A stretch of 64,000 bases of DNA from Flavobacterium urocaniciphilum (GTDB taxonomy: Bacteria; Bacteroidota; Bacteroidia; Flavobacteriales; Flavobacteriaceae), in assembly GCF_900110615.1 (NCBI RefSeq), contig NZ_FOEI01000010.1:1-64000 (forward strand). The letters run 5' to 3'. The position numbers and the translations under genes were made by a program. The notes below the pieces were generated by a model. That model worked only from the letters and a program-made list of their open reading frames with translations, was not told where the DNA came from and searched no databases. Positions within the stretch are counted from its first letter, which is position 1. The number at the start of each line of letters is the position of its first letter. Shown here piece by piece: positions 58,997 to 64,000 of this stretch.

Positions 58997-60409
58997 ATGG
59001 GAAAAAGAAGAACAGAAAAAATCGTATTCGAAAACGTACAAATCCTTGATGCAGGTGCAAAAGGTGTATCGGTAGCAAAAGCTCCTGATGGTAAAGTAAT
59101 TTTTATTCCGAATGTTGTTCCAGGCGATGTAGCCGACATTCAAACAATGAAAAAAAGAAAAGCTTTTTATGAAGGAAAAGCGATTAAAATTCATCAGTTT
59201 TCGGAACACAGAGTTGAACCAATTTGCGAGCATTTTGGTGTTTGCGGTGGTTGTAAATGGCAAAATATGAAATACAGTCAGCAATTGCATTACAAACACA
59301 ACGAGGTTTACAACAATTTAAAACGAATTGGAAAAATTGACTTACCAGAATTTGAACCTATTTTAGGATCAGAAAAACAATTTTTCTATAGAAATAAAAT
59401 GGAATTTGGTTTTTCATCATCAAGATGGATGACACAAGAAGAAGTAGATTCTGGAGTTGAATTAGATAATAAAAACGCAGTTGGATTCCATATTCCAAGA
59501 ATGTGGGATAAGATTTTAGACATTAACAAATGTCATTTACAAGAAGATCCTTCAAACGATATTCGTAATGAAATTCGTCGATTTGCTAACGAAAACAATT
59601 TATCTTTTTACAATCCAAGAACTAATGAAGGATTATTAAGAACCTTAATGATTCGTACAGCTTCTACTGGAGAATTGATGATTTTAATTCAGTTTTTCGA
59701 TAGAAATAAATCGGAAATCGAATTAATTATGAATTTCTTAGCTGAACGTTTTCCTAACGTAACATCTTTACAATATGTTGTCAATCAAAAGTTAAATGAT
59801 ACTATTTATGATCAAGATATCATTACTTTTAAAGGCAGAAATTATATTTTAGAAGAAATGGAAGGTTTACAATTTAGTATTAATGCTAAATCGTTTTACC
59901 AAACCAATTCCGATCAAGCATATGAATTGTATTCAATTACTAGAGAATTTGCTGGCTTAACGGGTGAAGAATTAGTGTACGATTTATATACTGGAACAGG
60001 AACCATTGCGCAATTTGTTTCGAAAAAAGCAAAAAAAGTTATTGGTGTAGAAGCCGTTCCAGAAGCTATTGCGGATGCCAAAGAAAATGCGAAAAGAAAT
60101 AATATTTCTAATTGTGATTTCTTTGTGGGTGATATGAAAAATGTTTTCAACGATGATTTCATTAAAACACACGGACATCCAGATGTAATTATTACCGATC
60201 CACCAAGAGACGGAATGCATAAAGACGTTGTGGAACAAATTTTAAAAATTGCTCCAGAAAAAGTAGTTTATGTAAGTTGTAATTCAGCAACACAAGCGCG
60301 TGATTTAGCGTTAATGGATGAAATGTATAAAGTGACACGTGTTCGACCAGTTGATATGTTTCCACAAACACATCACGTAGAAAATGTTGTGCTTTTAGAA
60401 AAAAGATAA
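58997..60409 (+). CDS. rlmD: 23S rRNA (uracil-1939-C5)-methyltransferase
   Basis: A 470-residue RNA methyltransferase of the RlmD/RumA family. An N-terminal TRAM domain (about 5-65, LDAGAKGVSVAKAPDGKVIFIPNVVPGD) binds RNA. A [4Fe-4S] site follows (CEHFGVCGGC, CX5CX2C, with a fourth Cys in NKCHLQED near 173). The methyltransferase domain has DLYTGTGTIAQF, ITDPPRDGMH, and the catalytic Cys in YVSCNSATQARDL. In this phylum the same family also includes uracil-747 and tRNA enzymes, so the exact site is inferred. The family start coincides with the ATG at 58997. Confidence 0.92.
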   Translation: MGKRRTEKIVFENVQILDAGAKGVSVAKAPDGKVIFIPNVVPGDVADIQTMKKRKAFYEGKAIKIHQFSEHRVEPICEHFGVCGGCKWQNMKYSQQLHYKHNEVYNNLKRIGKIDLPEFEPILGSEKQFFYRNKMEFGFSSSRWMTQEEVDSGVELDNKNAVGFHIPRMWDKILDINKCHLQEDPSNDIRNEIRRFANENNLSFYNPRTNEGLLRTLMIRTASTGELMILIQFFDRNKSEIELIMNFLAERFPNVTSLQYVVNQKLNDTIYDQDIITFKGRNYILEEMEGLQFSINAKSFYQTNSDQAYELYSITREFAGLTGEELVYDLYTGTGTIAQFVSKKAKKVIGVEAVPEAIADAKENAKRNNISNCDFFVGDMKNVFNDDFIKTHGHPDVIITDPPRDGMHKDVVEQILKIAPEKVVYVSCNSATQARDLALMDEMYKVTRVRPVDMFPQTHHVENVVLLEKR

Positions 60410-60412
60410 GAA

Positions 60413-60907
60413 ATGGGAAAAGTTTTTCAAGTATTATTATTAAGTTTTGTCTTTTCAAGCTGTGAAAAAGATGACATTTGTGATAGAAACACACCAACCA
60501 CTCCGAAAGTTGTGATTGAATTTTATGACAATGCATCTCCAACTACTTTAAAAAACATAACTAAATTAAAGGTTGACGCAGCAGGATTCACTACACAGTT
60601 AAATTTTGACGCAGTTAGTAAAATAACGCTTCCGTTAAAAACGTTCGCTGATGTTTCTGCTTTAAATTTAACTTTAAACGGAACGGATACGGATAATACA
60701 AATGATAATTTAGACGAAATCACTTTTAATTATACAAGAAGAACGGAATATGTATCTAGAGCTTGTGGATATAAAACCTTATTTACTTTAGATGCAACAA
60801 ATCCAGTTGTATTAACTAATGACGCAAGTAATTGGATACAAAATATTACTGTAACTCAACCAAATATTGAAAACGAAAATGAAACACATGTTAAAATATA
60901 TTTTTAG
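60413..60907 (+). CDS. DUF6452 family lipoprotein
   Basis: A 164-residue lipoprotein of the DUF6452 family of Flavobacteria. The signal peptide ends in a lipobox-like FSSC (MGKVFQVLLLSFVFSSCEKDD), so a lipid-anchored Cys17 is likely. The rest is a beta-rich domain with a DICDRNTPTTPKVVIEFYD motif; two further Cys (DIC and RACGYKT) may pair. It begins 3 nt after rlmD and overlaps the next gene, so rlmD and the DUF6452 and DUF6048 genes form one unit. Function unknown. Confidence 0.87.
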   Translation: MGKVFQVLLLSFVFSSCEKDDICDRNTPTTPKVVIEFYDNASPTTLKNITKLKVDAAGFTTQLNFDAVSKITLPLKTFADVSALNLTLNGTDTDNTNDNLDEITFNYTRRTEYVSRACGYKTLFTLDATNPVVLTNDASNWIQNITVTQPNIENENETHVKIYF

Positions 60908-61598
60908 TATCGTATTTATTTTGTGTTTTTCAATAGTGATTAACGCACAAGAGCAAACAAAAGATACTGTAAGAATTCCGCAACGTTACGGTTTACGACT
61001 TGGAGTTGATATTCATCGTTTAACAAAGTCGTTATATGATGACAATTATAAAGGATTGGAATTAGTTGGAGATTATAGAATTACAAAGAAATTTTACATA
61101 GCTGGAGAATTAGGTAATGAAGAAAAAACAACTGATGATGATAATTTAAATTATACTACCAAAGGAACGTATTTTAAAGTAGGATTTGATTACAATGCTT
61201 ATGAAAACTGGTTAGACATGGAAAACCAAATTTATGTTGGAATGCGAGCTGGTGTAGGGAGTTTTAGTCAGCAATTGAATTCGTATAACATTTATCAACC
61301 TGGAAGTTTTTACGGAGTTAATACTGTAACAAATGGTCAAGAATTCAACGGACTTTCAGCTAGTTGGTTAGAAGTCGTAACCGGATTAAAAGCAGAAGTT
61401 TTTAATAATGTTTATGTTGGATTTTCATTACGTTTAAATTACTTAATTAATAATAAAGAACCCGATGGATTTGCTAATTTATACATTCCAGGTTTTAACA
61501 AAACTTATGAAAACAGTAAATTCGGCGCTGGTTTTAATTACACAATAAGTTACTTTATACCTTTATACAAAGGTAAAACGAAAGCTAAAAAACAATAA
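60879..61598 (+). CDS. DUF6048 family outer membrane protein
   Basis: A 239-residue protein of the DUF6048 family with a signal peptide (MKHMLKYIFSIVFILCFSIVINAQ) and a beta-barrel-like body (RYGLRLGVDIHRL, YKGLELVGDYRITKKFYIAGELG, YFKVGFDYNAYEN, WLEVVTGLKAEVFNNVYVGFSLRLNYL). The ATG at 60879 or 60888 is the start; both overlap the end of the DUF6452 gene by 20-29 nt. The pairing of DUF6452 and DUF6048 proteins is common in Flavobacteria and suggests they work together at the outer membrane. Confidence 0.85.
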   Translation: MKHMLKYIFSIVFILCFSIVINAQEQTKDTVRIPQRYGLRLGVDIHRLTKSLYDDNYKGLELVGDYRITKKFYIAGELGNEEKTTDDDNLNYTTKGTYFKVGFDYNAYENWLDMENQIYVGMRAGVGSFSQQLNSYNIYQPGSFYGVNTVTNGQEFNGLSASWLEVVTGLKAEVFNNVYVGFSLRLNYLINNKEPDGFANLYIPGFNKTYENSKFGAGFNYTISYFIPLYKGKTKAKKQ

Positions 61599-61642
61599 AA
61601 AAATCCCAAATTCTAATATTTAAATTGGAATTTGGGATTTTT
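61597..61642. terminator. Bidirectional terminator/hairpin
   Basis: AAATCCCAAATTC-type arms (601-613 and 628-640 in the 61 kb region) with weak inner pairing. T runs on both sides serve the DUF6048 gene and the small membrane gene on the other strand. Confidence 0.75.
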
Positions 61643-61658
61643 AAATTTTGGAATTTCA

Positions 61659-61892
61659 CTATTTAATTTCTTTTACTCCTTTAAAAAAAAGCCATTTCAT
61701 AAATAACTTTTCACCTTCATGCGTTTTCACTGCTTGAAATTTTGGAGATAAAATTAGAGTACTTAAAAATGCCGCAATTAAACATTGTATAGTACTGAAT
61801 CCTGAATACGCTTCAAAAAGATACTTAAATGGAAAGTAAATGATTACGAATCCTAAAAAATTAAATAATATTGATTTGGTTTGTTTAGACAT
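61659..61892 (-). CDS. Small membrane protein of unknown function
   Basis: A 77-residue protein with two hydrophobic segments (about 9-28, LFNFLGFVIIYFPFKYLF, and 33-49, STIQCLIAAFLSTLILS), a Lys-rich start and a basic end. I do not recognise a family. The hairpin layout with a short polar loop suggests an inner membrane protein with both ends in the cytosol. It starts 28 nt after the rlmL-like gene on the same strand and is probably its downstream operon partner. The coding potential is moderate. Confidence 0.7.
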   Translation of the reverse strand: MSKQTKSILFNFLGFVIIYFPFKYLFEAYSGFSTIQCLIAAFLSTLILSPKFQAVKTHEGEKLFMKWLFFKGVKEIK

Positions 61893-61920
61893 AATGATAT
61901 TTTCTTAAATCTTTAAATTT

Positions 61921-63087
61921 CTATTCTTCTACTCTATTATTAAATTTAGTACGCTTACTTCCAGCATACATTTCAAATTTTACAAAACGAGCTTCTAATT
62001 TTCCGTTGAATAATTTTATTTTTCTACTCGGACGTAATCCAACAAATTTTAAAGCTTCTAAATTTGAAGTAATAAACCAAGCATTTGTTCCTGGATAATT
62101 TTGCTTCAATGTATCGCCAATTTCTCTATAAAATCGTTCCATTTCAATATTCAATCGTTCACCGTATGGTGGATTAAAAACAATATGCAACGGACCTTCC
62201 ACTTCTTTTTCCGATTCAAAAAAATCACCTTGTTTAATCGTTACATAATCCGATAAATTGGCATTTTCAATATTATCTTTAGCTTTAGAAACTGCACTTG
62301 GAGCTTTATCAAATCCTGTAATCGTATAATGAAATTCTTTAGTTTTTTTCAATAATGAATCTAAGATTTTATCAAACAATTCGGAATCCCAATCCATCCA
62401 ACGTTCAAAAGCAAATTCTTTTCTATTGATATTAGCAGGAATATTACAAGCAATCATTGCTGCTTCTGCTACAATCGTTCCACTTCCACACATAGGATCT
62501 AAAAAATGTCCGTTTCCATCCCAACCTGAAAGCAATAACATACCTGCGGCTAAAACTTCATTAATTGGAGCAATATTCGTAGCAGTTTTATAACCACGTT
62601 GGTGTAATGAAACACCAGAAGTATCTAATGAAACCGTACAAAAATCTCTATCAATATGAATATGAATACGTAAATCTGGAAAATCTTTATCGATACTTGG
62701 TCGCTCACCAGTAGCTGCTTTAAATTGATCTACAATAGCATCTTTTACTTTTTGAGCTACAAATTGACTGTGTGTAAATTGTTCCGAATATAAAGTCGTT
62801 TCAATAACAAAAGATTGCTGAACTTTTAAGTAATCAGACCAATCTATTTTCTGAATACCGTTGTATAAAGTTTGCTCATTAAAAGCTTTAAAAGTATGAA
62901 TTGGTTTTACAATTTTTAAGGCTGTACGTAAAGCTAAATTTGCTTTATACATAAAACCTTTATCACCCTGAAAACTCACACTTCTTGTACCTTTAACTAC
63001 ATTTTGTGCGCCAAGTTGCATTAATTCTTTTTCTAATATTTCTTCAAAACCAAAAAAAGTTTTGGCAACCATTTTAAAATTTTCCAT
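61921..63087 (-). CDS. rlmL: THUMP domain class I RNA methyltransferase (RlmL N-terminal type)
   Basis: A 388-residue methyltransferase. The N-terminal part holds a ferredoxin-like and THUMP RNA-binding domain (about 1-160, FFGFEEILEKELMQLG at the start), and the C-terminal part the Rossmann methyltransferase with FLDPMCGSGTIVAEAAMIA (SAM motif) and FNPPYGERL (NPPY catalytic motif, N2-guanine type). It matches the first half of E. coli RlmL, which methylates 23S rRNA G2445; the second (RlmK) half is absent, as in most bacteria. A TATTTTTG box lies at 63129-63136 on the minus strand. Confidence 0.9.
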   Translation of the reverse strand: MENFKMVAKTFFGFEEILEKELMQLGAQNVVKGTRSVSFQGDKGFMYKANLALRTALKIVKPIHTFKAFNEQTLYNGIQKIDWSDYLKVQQSFVIETTLYSEQFTHSQFVAQKVKDAIVDQFKAATGERPSIDKDFPDLRIHIHIDRDFCTVSLDTSGVSLHQRGYKTATNIAPINEVLAAGMLLLSGWDGNGHFLDPMCGSGTIVAEAAMIACNIPANINRKEFAFERWMDWDSELFDKILDSLLKKTKEFHYTITGFDKAPSAVSKAKDNIENANLSDYVTIKQGDFFESEKEVEGPLHIVFNPPYGERLNIEMERFYREIGDTLKQNYPGTNAWFITSNLEALKFVGLRPSRKIKLFNGKLEARFVKFEMYAGSKRTKFNNRVEE

Positions 63088-63173
63088 AGACCTCTTTCCC
63101 TCAGAGAGAATTTATTAATTATTATTTGCAAAAATACATTAAATTTGTTGTTTAATAATTTCCAAACAGATAA

Positions 63174-63917
63174 ATGTCAGATTCATTAGCAAAAAATTCA
63201 GAAAATTGGTTCAGTACTTGGTTCGATACACCTTATTATCACATATTGTATAAAAATAGAAATGATGAGGAAGCACAAGGTTTTATGGATAATATTACTC
63301 ATTATTTAAACCTTCCAGAAAACGGAACTATATTGGATTTAGCATGTGGAAAAGGAAGACATTCAATTTATTTAAACAAATTAGGTTATACAGTTACTGG
63401 TGTCGATTTATCTGAAAACAGCATTAACATTGCCAAAGAATTTGAAAACGAAAATTTACATTTCAAAACGCACGACATGCGCGTACCTATGCATGAAACG
63501 TATGATGCCGTTTTTAATTTATTTACAAGTTTTGGTTATTTTGAAACTCACGAAGACAACATCAATACTTTAAAAGCTATAAAAGAAAGTCTGAACGAAT
63601 ATGGTTTTGGTGTAATTGACTTTTTCAATGCTGATTTTATACTTGAAAATTTAATACCAGAAGAAACAAAAGAAATTGACGGTATCGTTTTTAACATTAA
63701 AAAACGTGTTGAAAACAAAAAGATAATTAAAGAAATTCGTTTTGAAGACAAAGGAGAATCATACTTTTTTACAGAAAAAGTATCTGCTTTTACATTAGAA
63801 GATTTTGAACAAATGATGGAAGAAGCAGGAATATATTTATTAGAAGTTTTTGGCGATTATAAGTTGAGAAAATTTTACAAAACGCAATCAGAACGTTTAA
63901 TCATGATATTTAAATAA
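63174..63917 (+). CDS. Class I SAM-dependent methyltransferase
   Basis: A 247-residue Rossmann methyltransferase of broad type. Motif I is ILDLACGKGRHSIYL (about 54-68), followed by VTGVDLSENSINIAKEF and THDMRVPMHETYDAVFNLFTSFGYF. The N-terminal WFSTWFDTPYYHILYKNRN segment is typical of a Flavobacterial family annotated only as class I methyltransferase. The substrate is unknown. Its stop codon overlaps the start of the next gene by one base, so the two are coupled. Confidence 0.85.
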   Translation: MSDSLAKNSENWFSTWFDTPYYHILYKNRNDEEAQGFMDNITHYLNLPENGTILDLACGKGRHSIYLNKLGYTVTGVDLSENSINIAKEFENENLHFKTHDMRVPMHETYDAVFNLFTSFGYFETHEDNINTLKAIKESLNEYGFGVIDFFNADFILENLIPEETKEIDGIVFNIKKRVENKKIIKEIRFEDKGESYFFTEKVSAFTLEDFEQMMEEAGIYLLEVFGDYKLRKFYKTQSERLIMIFK

Positions 63918-64000
63918 TGAATTACAACATATACATTTTTCCTTTATTATCAGTAATTATTGGTTATATATTCGCCACATTTTTCGCTCCAAAAAGCAAA
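63917..64000 (+). CDS. ZIP family metal transporter (N-terminal fragment, cut by window edge)
   Basis: Only the first 28 residues are present (MNYNIYIFPLLSVIIGYIFA, then TFFAPKSK). They form a first membrane span, with no signal cleavage site. The start overlaps the methyltransferase stop by one base. In Flavobacterium relatives I know, a ZIP-type divalent metal transporter with a very similar beginning follows this methyltransferase; that identification rests on the neighbourhood and a short match, so it is tentative. Confidence 0.5.
   Translation, partial: MNYNIYIFPLLSVIIGYIFATFFAPKSK

Noticed and set aside
58961-60542. Several frames of 80-116 codons opposite rlmD and the DUF6452 gene
   Set aside because: All are reverse-strand shadows of clear genes; their Phe/His-rich translations resemble no protein family.

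Overview
The window is chromosomal DNA of a Flavobacterium-like member of the Flavobacteriaceae (Bacteroidetes). This rests on strong AT richness, on promoters of the Bacteroidetes type (TTG, 19-21 nt, TAnnTTTG) in front of many genes, on family-typical proteins (fused SecDF, a type IX secretion cargo, DUF4294, DUF5683, DUF6048 and DUF6452 proteins, a WG-repeat protein), and on gene neighbourhoods usual for the genus. Most of it is core genome. I see no prophage, insertion sequence, CRISPR array or integron.

Layout. 1-409: tandem leftward promoters, possibly of an rRNA operon lying outside the window. 410-2256: a DUF4294 protein and an M42 peptidase. 2256-10557: the most unusual region, a tandem duplication of a three-gene module. 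Each copy has a TPR sensor kinase of the HisKA_2 type, a LytTR response regulator and a secreted surface protein. In front of each surface-protein gene lies a pair of direct repeats with an exact 21-bp period, at almost the same distance from the putative -7 box, which looks like the operator of the neighbouring LytTR regulator. 10642-18193: an NTF2-like protein, a chalcone isomerase-like protein, BrkB, NadC, NDH-2, an ECF sigma factor with a membrane partner, an acyltransferase, a NUDIX hydrolase and a DUF4268 protein. 18265-24205: a fatty acid beta-oxidation operon (MarR regulator, fadN, fadA, fadE) with a perfect 28-nt palindrome at its promoter. 24374-26768: tRNA-Thr and an operon of idi, a queD-like gene and manA.

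26920-32288: parA, parB, a DUF5683 gene, dapB, lepB and a WbqC-family gene, all forward. 32371-37818: secDF, an alpha-oxoamine synthase and HMG-CoA lyase. 37802-49521: guaB, a CAP protein, purB, a cysteine-free sirtuin, a tRNA/rRNA methyltransferase, a WG-repeat protein, a DEAD-box helicase, rdgB and pyrD. 49619-53125: DOPA dioxygenase-like, ExbD/ExbB, folC and tRNA-Val. 53126-53725: a 600-base gene-free stretch with two DnaA-box-like clusters. 53726-58928: an outer membrane barrel protein, a T9SS cargo protein, rocD and a DUF1697 protein. 58997-64000: rlmD, DUF6452 and DUF6048 genes, a small membrane protein, an rlmL-like gene, a methyltransferase and the start of a ZIP-type transporter cut by the window edge.

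Functional links: beta-oxidation (fadNAE) and leucine breakdown (HMG-CoA lyase) feed acetyl-CoA; guaB, purB, pyrD, rdgB, folC and nadC serve nucleotide and cofactor supply; secDF, lepB and the T9SS cargo belong to protein export; ParA/ParB to chromosome segregation. The duplicated kinase/regulator/surface-protein module is the best candidate for an undescribed system: two parallel sense-and-display circuits made by duplication.
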